64,000 nucleotides of DNA from Aulostomus chinensis (lineage: Eukaryota; Chordata; Actinopteri; Syngnathiformes; Aulostomidae). Positions 52,624-62,963 of this stretch are shown in pieces. Both the position numbers and the translations under genes were made by a program. The notes beneath the pieces are model-generated. The model saw only the letters and a list, made by a program, of their open reading frames with translations, was not told the DNA's origin and did not search any database. The first letter of the stretch is position 1, and each line of letters begins with the position of its first letter. The stretch lies in NCBI GenBank assembly GCA_037954235.1, contig JBBMOA010000003.1, positions 7,969,953-8,033,952 of the forward strand, read 5' to 3'.

Positions 52624-53148
52624 TCAGGCTAGCTGTGGTGCCAATAAACTCCCTCCTGAACCAGGAGATGAACTAGGGCCCCCGGTCTGACATAATGTCC
52701 TTCGGATCCTGAAGGTATGTTTCATCATGATTTGAGCAGTGTCTTTGGCTGAGGGAAGTGTGGGTAATGCAATAAAATGTGCCATCTTGGAGAAACGGTC
52801 CACCACGGTCAAAACCCTGGTGTTACCTCTTGAAACTTGGAGCTCCATGACAAAGTCCATAGATATGTCCATCTGGAAGAGATGGGTAGAGGTTGCAGGA
52901 GTCCCATGCATAACCTGGAAGATGTCTTGTTACAAGCACGGACTGGACAAGCCTCAATGTACCCCCGGACCCCCCCCCCCCCCCAATGGACAGCCACCAG
53001 AACCATTGAGACATAACAACATAGTTCTCCAGGCTCCAGGATAGCAGGAGAGCATCGAGGTGTGAGCCCAATGAATCAACTGTGGGTGCAGATAAACAGC
53101 GAACAAACAGATGATTATCTGGGCACTCACTAGGTGGGGGCGTCTCAC
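52624..53148 (-). pseudogene. gypsy integrase zinc-binding and core region
   Basis: Pieces in different frames: IHWAHTSMLSCYPGAWRTML (HHCC N-terminal region), YIEACPVRACNKTSSRL, then DISMDFVMELQVSRGNTRVL with TVVDRFSKMAHFIALPTLPS (core with first Asp; normally TVVDRFSK) and AQIMMKHTFRIRR. Frame shifts occur near 52810 and 52960, the latter beside a C-run. It breaks at about 53150, where the Penelope-like element enters. Confidence 0.82.
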
Positions 53149-53179
53149 CGTCTGCTTGTCTCTGAAAGAGAATGCTCTA

Positions 53180-53737
53180 GCAGAAAGGACAAACCTCTCA
53201 CCTGAACAGGTGTGTGACCTTCGACCTTTTCCTCAACACCACCTACTTCCTATATATCAATGGTTTCTACAGGCAACACGCTGTGCCATGGAATCTTCAG
53301 TATCCCCCATTGTAGCAAACCTGTACATGGAAGAGATGGAGTGTACCCTTGACAACATTCAGAGGCCACCCGCTGAGACATGGTTCAAATACGTAAACAA
53401 CACCTGGGTCAGGAAGGGTGAAGTTGGGCCTTTCACTGAACACCTTAACTCCGTGGACAAGAACATCACATTCACGAGGGAGGATGTCAAAGACAACTGT
53501 CTGGCTTTTCTAGACTGTGCGGTACACATTGAAAACAATGGGGAAGTTCAATGGTGTCTACAGGAAGCCCACCCACATGGATCATTATCTCCTGTTTGCC
53601 TCACACCCCCCACTCAAGCACAAACTTGGGTGATCAGAACTCTTAAACAAAGAGCACAAATTATCCCTTCCAAAACAGATGGGAAAGGAAGTGAACACAA
53701 CTCATATACTCTGCTGTCCAAACTGGGCTTTCATTAA
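53180..53737 (+). pseudogene. PLE reverse transcriptase, catalytic Asp lost
   Basis: Reads RTNLSPEQVCDL, then SSVSPIVANLYMEEMECTLD, TWFKYVNNTWVRKGEVGPFT, EHLNSVDKNITFTREDVKDN and LAFLDCAVHIENNG. The PLE RT motif C is normally YVDDT. Here both Asp are Asn, so this RT is catalytically dead. The frame runs to 53737, with further pieces after a shift (FIKTAKKPRE, IVVIPYVAGVSEKLRRMF near 53790-53840). Confidence 0.85.
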
Positions 53738-53954
53738 AACTGCCAAGAAGCCCAGAGAGGGTAAGAAAAATGATGCCCAGAAGAGGAGGATTATTGTCAT
53801 CCCATATGTTGCAGGGGTTTCAGAGAAACTCAGAAGGATGTTTAACACACATTAGATCCCCATGCACTTTAAGTCCAGCAACACCCTGAGGCAAAAAAGA
53901 AAAATATGAGAAAGATTTAAAAAAGAAAAAGATTTTTCTTCTAAAGACAAGGTT

Positions 53955-54130
53955 CCAAGGCACAGACAGAGTAATGTTGTTTATACAGTACAGTGTAATG
54001 AGGAGCGCTCTGACCTGTACATAGGGCAGACAAAACAACAATTGCACAAACGCATGGCCCAACACAGGAAAGCAGTCCACCTCCACCTCAGAAGGGGCAC
54101 TCCTTTGAAGATCACAAGGTGCGCATTCTA
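53955..54130 (+). pseudogene. PLE GIY-YIG endonuclease remnant
   Basis: Translation around 53975-54110 gives VYTVQCNEERSDLYIGQTKQ followed by QLHKRMAQHRKAVHLHLRRG. The VYxVxC...LYIGxTKxxLxxRMxxH pattern is the GIY-YIG domain that marks the canonical Penelope-like elements. The catalytic Arg and following His are present but the rest is short. Confidence 0.8.
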
Positions 54131-54598
54131 GCCAGAGAGAGGGGTGAAAGAAGACTTTCATGTTCAACTAGAATGACCATCTCTGAAAAGAGGAGGGGGC
54201 CTTTGACACCACCTATCAACCACCTACAATACCGTCCTTAGATCCCTCCCCAGGAGGTGCAGCCAACTTTCATGCCTTCATTCAGGGGACCTGAACCACC
54301 CCCTCAAGAGGGCTGGGAGGGGTAATGACCCGAAACTGAGGCCAATGAGTCGCATGACCACCTAATGAGCGTATTGTTTTGGCCTTAAGACCACTTGTTT
54401 TTTTGCCACCACCCACCTGGTTGGTTATATACCTGATATTTCCCACCAGAAATTTTGAACTGAAGCTTCTTGGATGAGAGGTGAAATGTCTTCACTTACA
54501 AGAGGTGAGTCCAGTTGCCTAAATTGATTAATTTGGAGAACTGTTTGCTTGCTTCACCTCCTGTTCAATCAGCCAAGTGACCACTCCTACCACATGAT

Positions 54599-54904
54599 TC
54601 AGTGGGAGGATGGGTTCCAGTTCTTTGGCACCAGGCTCAGGGTCGTAGATGCATGACAGGGTGTCTGGTTTGACGTTGCGGGACTCCAGCCTGTAAGACA
54701 ACGGGCCCCAAAATTGTTAAAAACCAATGCCCACCTGGCCTGGTGTGAATTTACTCTCTTGGCTTGTCTGATATATTCCACATTCTTGTGATCAGTCCAC
54801 ACAATGAAAAGGATGCTGTGCCCCCTCCAGTCTCCACTCCTCAAAGGTGACATTGACCGCCAGCAGCTCCCAGTTACCAACATTGTTGTTCCTCTCTCAA
54901 TCAA
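54599..54904 (-). pseudogene. gypsy RNase H end and connection region
   Basis: The minus frame contains FIVWTDHKNVEYIRQAKRVN, then SHQARWALVFNNFGARCLTG and SPATSNQTPCHAST. TDHKNLEY and NxRQARWALF are landmarks of the gypsy RNase H C-terminus. The frame is open for 101 codons, then the PLE interrupts. Confidence 0.88.
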
Positions 54905-55819
54905 CAGGACAGGAAGGTGCAGGGATGCATCTTGCCATCCGTGTCAGACCATTGTGACAAGACCACCCTGATCCTCCCTTTGGAGGAGTCAACCGCCACC
55001 ACAAACTGACGCTGTGGATCCAGCAGGGTGAAAATGGGCGCAGAGGTGAAACAGTGCATGAGGGTCTGGAGCGTCTCCTCTACCTCTGGGGGGTGGTCAG
55101 AGCATAGAGAGGAGCAGCGATTTCGCTGAAGCCTCTGATGAACTGCCTGTAAAAGTTGTCAAACCCCAGGAACTGCTGAACTTTCTTATGGCTATCAGGC
55201 GTCGGCTATCAGGCGTCGGCTACAGCGCTCACTTTAGTTGGATCTATCTGCAATCTTCTAGGGGCTACGATGAAGCCCAGGAAGGAGATAGTGTTGGCAT
55301 GAAACTCACTCTTTCCTGCTTTAACATACAAGTGATTGTCAAGAAGCTGCTTGAGGATTTGGCTGATGTAGTGTTGGTGAGAGTCTAGGTCCTGTGAGTA
55401 AATTAAGATATTAGATGTAAACAATCCGGTCGAGAAAGTCTGAGCACATCATTGATCATGGCCTGGAAGACGGGAGGGGGGGGGGGCATTCATGAGACCA
55501 AGGGCATGACCAACTACTCATAGTGACCACTGGGAATATTAAAACCAGTCTTCCACTCATCTCCATCTCTGATTCGGATGAGGCAGTATGCATTGCATAA
55601 TTCAAGCTTGGTGAATACCATGGCCTGCTGTACCTGATCAAACACAGATGACATTAAGGGGAGCAGGTAGCGGTTCTTTATTGTGATTTCAATGAGGGGA
55701 CTGTAGTCAATACAGGGCCTTAAGGACCAGTCCTTTTTGCCCACAAAGAAAAAGCCAGCGTCAGCAGGTGATGAGGACTGGTGGATGAACCCAGCCTTTA
55801 GTGGAGACTCAATATAGTC
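54905..55819 (-). pseudogene. gypsy reverse transcriptase, distal part
   Basis: The minus frames include KKDWSLRPCIDYSPLIEITI, NRYLLPLMSSVFDQVQQAMV, FTKLELCNAYCLIRIRDGDE (motif A, Asp replaced by Glu), then NILIYSQDLDSHQHYISQIL and KSEFHANTISFLGFIV. The catalytic YxDD position reads TSN, so the Asp pair is gone. A duplicated ATCAGGCGTCGGCT occurs near 55195-55220. The hAT element enters at 55819. Confidence 0.85.
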
Positions 55820-56284
55820 CAGCGTTTCTCAAAGTGTGTGGTGTCCCGGGGGGGCGCGAGTCACCCGACGTCCAAACATTATTTTCCCCCCTCACCTTTC
55901 ACTTTGTTTATGGTTCCACCACGAAAAAAATTCCGATGTCCAAACATTAGTTTCCCCCCTCACCGGGGGGAAAAGAGGAGGGGGGGAACTAATGTTTGGA
56001 CGTCGGAATTTTTTTCGCGGCAGAACCAAAGCGTGCTTTAAACCTCTTTCATAGCAACTGTTGTCAGGTCTGTTTTTAAAATGGAGAGATATTTGACAGG
56101 GATGAAACACATTTTATTTCCTTTTTTCTAGTTCTGAAAAACTAAAGGAATGTTTGTAATTTTTAATAGGTCAATAAAGTTAAACATGGCCTTTTTTGTC
56201 AAAAAATTTGGCGTGGGGGGGGGGGGGATGAAAATTTTTCTTCCTCCAAAGGGTGGAATGACAGAAAAAGTTTGAGAACCACTG
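55820..56284. mobile_element. Non-autonomous hAT element in gypsy RT
   Basis: It begins CAGCGTTTCTCAAAGTG and ends TTTGAGAACCACTG. The flanks are ATATAGTC (55812-55819) and ATATAGTT (56285-56292), an 8-bp duplication with one mismatch. Inside, an AAAAATTCCGA / TCGGAATTTTT pair and GGGG/CCCC-rich blocks form a large inverted repeat around 55920-56020. No transposase. Confidence 0.92.
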
Positions 56285-56493
56285 ATATAGTTCTTCATGG
56301 CTTGACATTTGAGCCTAGACATGGAGCACAGCTGCCCTTGGGGAGAGTGGATCCAGGAATGAGGTCAATGGTACAGTCATATGGTCAATGTGGAGGAAGT
56401 GACAGCAGGCAGGCACAGAAGTTAAGTCAGGGTACTGGGATTCTGTGACCAAATGAGCAGAAACAGCATTTATGCCCATGGTAGCCTTTAGAG

Positions 56494-56829
56494 TCACGCC
56501 TGCAAACAACTTCTCAAAAAGCCCCTCCCCCACCCCAGAATTTTGCCCATGGGCCAGTCCATGTGGGGATTGTGATCGGTATGACGCAGATGTCCTAATA
56601 TCAGGGTGCGTGCAGAAGAGACAAACAGGTAGAAGTTTGTTAGTTCACTGTGGTTATCTATGATAAGGGCTACAGGTTCTGTGATGTGTGTAATGGTGAA
56701 GAGTCCGTTCCCATTTAAGGCCCTTGCCTTTATGGGTTGTGGGATCGCTTCAGTTTTTAAACCCAGCTTCATGGCTAGCCCCCAGTACATTAAACTCTCA
56801 TCAGCCCCAGAGTCAATTAAAGCATTCAT
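56494..56829 (-). pseudogene. gypsy aspartic protease region
   Basis: The minus frame reads MNALIDSGADESLMYWGLAM, then LGLKTEAIPQPIKARALNGN and LILGHLRHTDHNPHMDW. (A)LIDSGAD is the retropepsin-type active site, and ILGxPWLxxHNPxxDW is the usual following signature (here PWL is replaced by LRH-T). This domain normally cuts the polyprotein. Confidence 0.88.
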
Positions 56830-56836
56830 TTTGGTG

Positions 56837-56839
56837 ACT

Positions 56840-56872
<33 letters not shown>
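56837..56872. repeat. (GT)n microsatellite in gypsy
   Basis: About 17 GT units between protease and the gag zinc knuckle. Confidence 0.95.
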
Positions 56873-56875
<3 letters not shown>

Positions 56876-56929
56876 CTTGATGGGGGTCATGCTGCGAGAA
56901 GTAAAAACTGAGGTTGTGGACTGTTTCAA

Positions 56930-57050
56930 CCCCTGAGCTGGGCAGGTGACCTTCAGATGTCCGGGTTCCCCACAGTGGAAGCACCGCCCCTCCTTGAAGT
57001 GGCGTTGTTGTTCTGCCTGAGTGAGCTTGGCCCTTCACAGTTGTATGGGT
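56930..57050 (-). pseudogene. gypsy gag zinc knuckle
   Basis: The minus-strand translation gives HFKEGRCFHCGEPGHLKVTC, a complete CCHC nucleic-acid-binding knuckle, followed by PAQGLKQS. The remainder of gag upstream is missing, since the LTR begins about 60 bp away. Confidence 0.85.
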
Positions 57051-57059
57051 TTGTCATCT

Positions 57060-57325
57060 CCTGCAGAACGAGGATGGTGGCAAAGGGCTGGGGGTGAACA
57101 CACAGAGACGAAACACGCTGATACAAGACAAAGGGAGATGCAGACAAAATATGGATACAAGGTAATGGGGAACAGGTGGAAACACTCCACAATCAGTCCA
57201 AGACCCGAGGAAGGGCAAGTGACCTGAAATGAGAGGAGAGTTACTTTTCAAAGTAAAACAGGAAATGACAAGACAACTTTTGGAGACAGGACAAAGACCC
57301 AACTTGGCTTCACTGCAATGGGACA
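57060..57325 (-). repeat. gypsy 5' LTR, shortened
   Basis: On the minus strand it starts TGTCCCATTGCAGTGAAGCC at 57325. It matches the 3' LTR for about 210 bp and then runs into the gag remnant without a recognisable primer site. Confidence 0.75.
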
Positions 57326-57997
57326 GATGGAGTAATGGGCATCCACTATACAAAGGCAGTGGTCTTGTCAGGAAGTAGAGTGCCAAGCTTTGCTAATATA
57401 ATGAACTATCATCTGGCAATAGTACCTTACTGGATAAAATCAATCCACTTTCAGAGCTAAACTAAATCAAATCGTTACCAAATAAGGATCTAGAATCAGT
57501 TACATCAGCTTTCATGTCACCAACAACATAGACGCAGGTAGAAGGATTATCCTGAATAAAAGACATAATAAATGCCAGTCTACTAACGTATTCATCTTCA
57601 TTTAGTTTGCATTCATATGGAGTATCAACATTCAGAATTATTATATTCTTATCATTACGATAGAGTTAAGTCCCCATAGCCCAGTCAACTCCCACTCTTA
57701 TAACATTAACCAATTGATCATATTTTTTATTCCACAACGTAGCTACCCCCCCCCCCCCCCGAATCCTCAACGAACGATTTTAGTACCTAGGTCAGTTGTC
57801 GATTCACCTGCCCCATGAAAGTCCATATGTATAGAATTTAGTCCTTCCAGGTCTTGTTTAGCAAGGAACGTCTCCTGAACACACAAAATGTCACATCTCT
57901 CTATCAATTTGTCCACAACAATACGGCGTGACTTATCAGTTTCACTGTGGCCAACACACAGCCCATGCACATTGTAAGGGATGATACAGATGTCCAT
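57326..57997 (-). pseudogene. Minus-strand LINE ORF2 endonuclease, interrupted
   Basis: The minus frame 57997-57767 opens MDICIIPYNVHGLCVGHSET and has DILCVQETFLAKQDL (apurinic-endonuclease-type QET motif). After a 15-C run at 57746-57760 it continues with LWNKKYDQLVNVIRVGVDWA, then IILNVDTPYECKLNEDEYVS, STCVYVVGDMKADVTDS (GDxN-like motif with Lys for the expected Asn) and LILSSKVLLPDDS. The gypsy LTR interrupts at 57326. The rest of ORF2 reappears at 51499. Confidence 0.8.
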
Positions 57998-58004
57998 TGT
58001 AAGG

Positions 58005-58450
58005 TTAGCTCATCATAGCAGCTACTTTGTCTGTTCAGTTCACTTCCCCTCTCATTACCAAAAATCTTCCGGCCATGGGCCTCATTGTAGTGGCGAACAA
58101 AGGTCCCTTCAGGCCAGAGTTTTGGATCATACATATCAGCAACACTGTTACATTCAGCAATGATGTGAAATGAGCCACACCTTATGCAGCGTGACTCAGG
58201 CTTTTGACACTTCACTGTTTCATTCTCCAATTTTTCAGTGATATAGTCCCATAGCATGTCTGAAACCAGAGTAGGAGAGCACCTAGTGGCAAAGACAATA
58301 TGAAATGAAGATGGTGGCACAGCGGCTTCTCGTGTTCCTGGGATTAAGCTTTTTTCTTCGTACCTTCTATTTTCTTCGTCCATCAAATACAGCCCAGCCG
58401 AACGGTTGGCCATCAAAGACAGTTCCATCTCTATTTCACCGAAGCTGAAA
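58005..58450 (-). pseudogene. Minus-strand LINE ORF1, C-terminal part
   Basis: The minus frame includes MELSLMANRSAGLYLMDEEN, SFHIVFATRCSPTLVSDMLW, CQKPESRCIRCGSFHIIAEC (a partial zinc knuckle) and DPKLWPEGTFVRHYNEAHGR. I recognise the layout as a fish LINE ORF1 just before its endonuclease but cannot name the family. It ends near 58010, just before the ORF2 start at 57997. Confidence 0.65.
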
Positions 58451-58518
58451 TCGACACTTGGAAGACTGAGGCTTCTAAGGTCAACACAGTAGCGCAGAAG
58501 AGCTGGCAAGAGGAAGCG

Positions 58519-58980
58519 GTGTTCCTGACAAAAAAAGAGGGGGAAGGCGAGCAGACCACCGATACCTACTCTTTTTCTGGCCAATGTCCGCTCACTGGAC
58601 AACAAGGTGGACTTGCTTCGACTGAGGGTTTCTGTAGATATGGGGAACTGTGCTGTTCTTTGCCTCACGGAAACTTGGCTCAACCAAAACATGCCGGACT
58701 CAGCCTTCCAGATCGACGGGCCACAACTTTTCCCAGCAGACCGCAACCACCGATCCGGAAAAACACGGGGAGGAGGGTTCTGTGTGTACGTGAGTGAACG
58801 TTGGTGTACTAACTGTGGACTGGTAAAAAGCCACTGCTCCAGGGCGATAGTGTGGCCGACATTTCACCGTCATTAGTTTTATCTGCCACGAGAGTTCACC
58901 GCGGTGTTCGCCACCATTGTTTACATCCTGCCGGGTCCTAATGCTAATTAAGCATTGAAGGAGCTTCATGACACCATCAG
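58519..58980 (+). pseudogene. L2-like endonuclease, N-terminal part
   Basis: Pieces LANVRSLDNKVDLLRLRVSV and CAVLCLTETWLNQNMPDSAF followed by GGGFCVYVSERWCTNC match the apurinic endonuclease start (N of ANVRSL, E of TETWL). A stop at about 58875 ends the main frame. Later pieces (FAAIVYILPGP-like at 58900-58950, YMVAGDFKRETDG near 59010) show the domain continues with frame damage. Confidence 0.8.
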
Positions 58981-59073
58981 CTTGCTGCAAGCAAAATACC
59001 TGGAGGCGTTTTACATGGTTGCGGGAGACTTTAAACGTGAAACTGACGGACACTCTTCCCAACTTTTAGCAGC

Positions 59074-60017
59074 ATGTCACCTTCCCCACATGGGGAGATA
59101 ACACTTTGGACTGTGTGTACAGCAACATTCGCCCAGAAAATCCAGGGTCACTTCAACTCAAATGACCCTCGGCGCATGTGGAAGGGCATCAAGTGCATCA
59201 CAGACTACAACACCAGGAATGCACAATGCCCAAGGGACCCCTCCTTGCCAGATGCACTCAGCCTCTTCTATGCCCGCTTCGAGGACCCTGACACCCCCCC
59301 AGCACCAGACTCACACCACCACCTGACGACACGCCCCTCAGTGTGACCGCAGCAGACGTGAGGAAGACCCTTCAGGGAATCAACCCTCGCAAAGCTGCAG
59401 GCCCTGACAACATCCCGGGGCGAGTACTGAAGGACTGTGCACAACAGCTGTCCAAGGTGCTGGCGGACATCTTCAACACCTCACTGGCGCTGTCATCTGT
59501 CCCCACCTGCCTAAAGACTGCCACTATTGTTCCTGTCCCCAAGTGCTACACAGTGACAGGCCTAAATGACGACTGACCCATTGCACTCACCCCGGTAGTC
59601 ATGAAGTACTTTGAGAGGCTGGTCAAGGCCCACATCAAGACCTCCATCGACGTCACTGTGGACCCCCACCAGTACGCCTACAGGCAAAACCGCTCCAATG
59701 ATGACAGTATTTCATCAGTGGTCCACACAGCCCTCACCCATCTGGAAAGCAGGAACTCCTACATCTACCTGCTCTTCCTGAACTTTTCCTCCGCCTTCAA
59801 CGCCATCATCCCACAGACACTGGTGCAGAAGCTCTCCTCCCTTGGATTGAGTCCAACATTGGGGAGTAGGGTCCTGGACTTCCTGAACAACAGACCACAG
59901 ACCGTCAGGATCCACAACACGTTCTCCTCTTCCATCACCCTCAGCACTGGCTCGCCACAGGGCTGTGTGTTGAGCCCCCTCCTGTTCACTCTGCTGACGT
60001 ACGACGAGACACTCTAG
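59074..60017 (+). pseudogene. L2-like RT fingers and palm, frameshifted
   Basis: Segments in successive frames: KIQGHFNSNDPRRMWKGIKC, then TLQGINPRKAAGPDNIPGRV, LKTATIVPVPK, FERLVKAHIKTSIDVTVDPH and QYAYRQNRSNDDSISSV. Motif A is LFLNFSSAFNAI, where the catalytic Asp (normally FIDFSSAFN) is Asn. GSPQGCVLSPLLFTL (motif B) is intact. Confidence 0.87.
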
Positions 60018-60729
60018 CTGCCATATAGTCAAGTTTGCAGATGACACAGCTGTAGTAGGACGCATCACTAACAACGATGAGTCCGAATACAGAGAGGAGG
60101 TGGAACACCTGGTGCAGTGGTGCAGAGCAAACAACCTCTGCATCAATGTCCAGAAGACCAAAGAGATGGTGGTGGACTTTCAGAGGGTCAGGCACCCTCC
60201 CCCTCCCCCTCCCCTGCACATCGATGGCGCAGCCATAGAAGTCGTCTCCAGCTACAGGTACCTGGGTATGCACATATCCAATGACCTCACCTGGAGTGCC
60301 AACACCTCCCAACTGGTCAGGAAGGCACACCAGCGGCTCTACTTCCTCAGGAAGCTGCGTAGAGCTGGAGTGGGGAGCTCCATCCTGAGGAACTTCTACC
60401 GCTGTGTGGTGGAGAGCGTCCTCTGCACCTGTATCACCGTGTGGCACAGTAGCTACATGGCTGCTAAACAGAGGGCTCTGCAGAGGGTGGTCAAGGCTGC
60501 ACAAAGAACTGTGGGGAGCAGTCTTCCCTCCATCTCGGACCTCTACACCTCACGATGCAAGGGGAGGGCTCTACGCATCATGAAGGACTCCACCCATCCC
60601 GCAAACAGTCTATTTTGTCCTCTCCCCTCTGGCAGGTGGTTGAGGAGCATCCAGAGCAGGACCACTAGGCTCAGGAACAGTTTCTTCCCTGCAGCTGTCA
60701 GACTGCTGAACTTGAGCCGTGCTCTGTAG
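60018..60729 (+). pseudogene. L2-like RT motif C and C-terminal domain
   Basis: Beyond a stop near 60016, VKFADDTAVVGRITNNDESE (motif C with intact Asp pair) is followed by the frame 60100-60729. That frame holds NVQKTKEMVVDFQR, SSYRYLGMHISNDLTWSANT, RKLRRAGVGSSILRNFYRCV, TVGSSLPSISDLYTSRCKGR and RTTRLRNSFFPAAVRLLNLS. This is the thumb and conserved tail of L2-like ORF2, ending at its natural stop. Confidence 0.87.
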
Positions 60730-61035
60730 TTTCTCACCCTCTCCCATCCACAGTACAATACCTCGTCCCTTGTCCTTGAAGTGCAGTATCCCTCAACTTG
60801 ATACTTGTACATATACACTCTTGACTTGTACATATACCTTCTTCTTCTATTTATATATTAAAAAAAATATATATATATCCTTCTGTAAATATCTTTGTGT
60901 TTGAATACCTATGTCTGTTCTCTAATCTCTATTCTGCTATCTCTGCTATCCCGGGACCAGAGTTACATTTTCGTACCATCAACATGGAAATGTGAGTGGT
61001 ATGACAATAAAGATCCCTTGAATCCCTTGAAAGAC

Positions 61036-62124
61036 ATAGACCTGCTTTGTTTTCACCACTCCAGTGTTGCCCTCAGTACTAGTTCCATGATTCACACATT
61101 TCTCTGCTCATGTTTCAAATGAGCTTGCTTGTTGTGGGGTTTTGATGGCACAGATGCTTGAAGAGATCTGACCTGACTTTTTGTGACCTTTTTTTACAAT
61201 AGTACACCATGGTCGGGATTGTAGTTGTGACTTTGGCGAAATTACCGCCACATCCAGGTGCTCATGTTGTTGAGCAGAGCCCGCCAGCCCCTTCACCCCC
61301 CTGCGTGGGGAGCTGGGAATCCCATTGTCCAGTCCCAGGTGGTGAGACTTCCCAACGGGAGTCATTGTTGCCTCTTCCGGACCACCAGGGTCTGCTAGCC
61401 CCCTCACTCCCCCTTGCAAGGTGCTGGCAGCTGTGCCAGGGTCATCCGATGATCAGTGCATCTCCACTGCTGTCACTCACCCATCCACAGTCACAACAGT
61501 TGCCCCCAAGCTCTCACCTACTTCCGCCTGTGTTTCCAGAGCCCTCCTCAGGCCAGAAACTTCACAGCTCAGCTACTCCAATTGGTTAAGTAGTGCTGAC
61601 GTGTCCATGTTGCCAAATCCAACAGGTGGCAGTTCATCCAAGTAGTGTGAAACAAACCGTGGAATATTTTCACCGCACTCATTGAAAAGCTTCAGACAAG
61701 CCTTGATATTATTAACGTCCTTCTGTGTGCCTTCGTGTGCAACACAGCGTAGCGTGGTATTCGGGTATACATCAAACAAAAGCCGCTTGGAACCCTTAAT
61801 CCACTCAGATGAAAAATTGTTAATTGCCAGCTAAACAATTTCATCATGGCTTTGTGTCTTCATTGTAATCACAATGAAGTTTAACAGTTCATCATTCACT
61901 ATCACCTTCCCATTGTCCGTTTTATAAATTGTGGGTTTTGTGCGAGGGCAAACAGAGCCTCCTTCAGCAACACCAGGTGGTGCTGTCCTATCTATCTTCA
62001 AGCATATGCTACTAATGTCTTGGTGCCATATACCACTGCACATATGTAAAGTCCCTGTGGAATCCATGACTTGATGGGTCAAAGTTGTTTTGGCAGCAAA
62101 AAAGACGTGTCCAATATAAGGCAA
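61036..62124 (-). pseudogene. Minus-strand LINE 5' region and ORF1 N-terminal part
   Basis: Minus-strand pieces: MKTQSHDEIVXLAINNFSSE (X is a stop), GSKRLLFDVYPNTTLRCVAH, EGTQKDVNNIKACLKLFNEC, GENIPRFVSHYLDELPPVGF, and downstream SWCTIVKKGHKKSG. The order and orientation continue into the ORF1 C-terminal part at 58450, so the L2-like LINE split this ORF. The frame at 61831-62124 upstream of the MKTQ start is probably its 5' UTR. Confidence 0.65.
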
Positions 62125-62751
62125 GTACTCACAATGTTACGGTTGACTGCACACACATTAACCATAACATTGTGACATGTGATCGTTACATCCTTTATCT
62201 TATCAGATAAAAGAGCAATCTGTAGAAAAACTGTTAAACTACTTTTGTGTGTTTTCAGTGCAATATAATAAACAAGATTTAAGGGTGTAGTAACTAGGTT
62301 CGTTTACCATCTGTTAGAAGCTAATTTGATTTTCATAATAAAATGCAGGGCAAGGCCTATACATGTCTCTATACACATGAACTATCTATGCTTAGATATA
62401 CATTGGATTGAAAGTTAAGAGAATCCAGATAAAAATTCAGAAAAGGGGCCAGTATTTCAGTACACTAAAGCTCATAGAACAGGCTAATGTGTTGTTCAGA
62501 CTGCTGGGAAAGACGATGACAGATATTTATTTCAGGGGTAAAAATGCAGTAGCTTGCCAGTAGATCAGTCAAAACAAATATACAGAGAGCACCTTAATAT
62601 AGTTTTCCACAGTGAGCTGGGATCAGACCCCCATTCAGTTTCTAAGGTAATTTTGGAAGCATTTCACACTGGGCTCATTAGACAGAATATAAATATGCAT
62701 CTGCTGTTTTTTTCTTTTGTGTGTGTAAAGCCTTTGATTTATATCCTCTAA
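62125..62751. other. Noncoding DNA, no gene seen
   Basis: A short inverted ATGTTACGGT / ACCATAACAT pair lies near 62134-62172 at the edge of the LINE. Otherwise nothing was recognised. Confidence 0.4.

Positions 62752-62790
<39 letters not shown>
62752..62790. repeat. (GT)n microsatellite
   Basis: About 18 GT units. Confidence 0.95.
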
Positions 62791-62791
<1 letters not shown>

Positions 62792-62963
62792 ACTTTAATG
62801 TTTTCTGGTATTAACATTTACAATGTGTTGCCGGCTCATCCTTTCCCTTTATGAGTGTGGTCTGGTGGGCAATGTATGCGGGAGAAGAGTCGCGGCGTGT
62901 GAGACGGTCACGTGTGTTGTGTTGGGTCCACCAACCTGAGCTGTTTTTATTTTGCATCGGCAG

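Larger units (their letters stand above)
53150..54560 (+). mobile_element. Penelope-like retroelement (PLE) nested in gypsy
   Basis: A plus-strand element with PLE-type RT and a downstream GIY-YIG endonuclease segment, ending with a motif typical of vertebrate PLE termini (CTTCTTGGATGAGAGGTGAA near 54468). It separates gypsy RNase H (right) from integrase (left). Exact ends and target duplication could not be fixed. It is 5' truncated and broken in several places. Confidence 0.8.
51500..57325 (-). mobile_element. Degenerate Ty3/gypsy retrotransposon with two nested insertions
   Basis: On the minus strand the order is 5' LTR (57325-57060), gag zinc knuckle, protease, RT, RNase H, integrase, polypurine tract and 3' LTR (52003-51500). 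The LTRs align over about 210 bp at 57115-57325 and 51800-52003 (shared ACAAGACAAAGGGAGATGCA and AGTTACTTTTCAAAGTAAAA). A Penelope-like element (53150-54560) lies between RNase H and integrase, and a hAT (55820-56284) lies in RT. Most of gag is missing. The element sits inside the endonuclease region of a minus-strand LINE. Confidence 0.85.
58451..61035 (+). mobile_element. L2-like LINE, long but broken, nested in the older LINE
   Basis: A plus-strand LINE with endonuclease start, RT and a 3' end repeating CCCTTGAAT/CCCTTGAA after ACAATAAAGAT (61003-61030). Its 5' boundary is uncertain (about 58415-58560). ORF2 is broken into at least five frames. A short-unit repeated tail instead of poly(A) is typical of CR1/L2-type LINEs. 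Confidence 0.82.

Noticed and set aside
53111..53737. 208-codon frame as an intact host gene
   Set aside because: It is PLE reverse transcriptase with a dead active site, and its first 20 or so codons are antisense gypsy sequence.
57904..58746. 280-codon minus-strand frame as one cellular gene
   Set aside because: It joins LINE ORF1 sequence to antisense L2-like endonuclease across an insertion boundary. It is a chimera of two retroelements.
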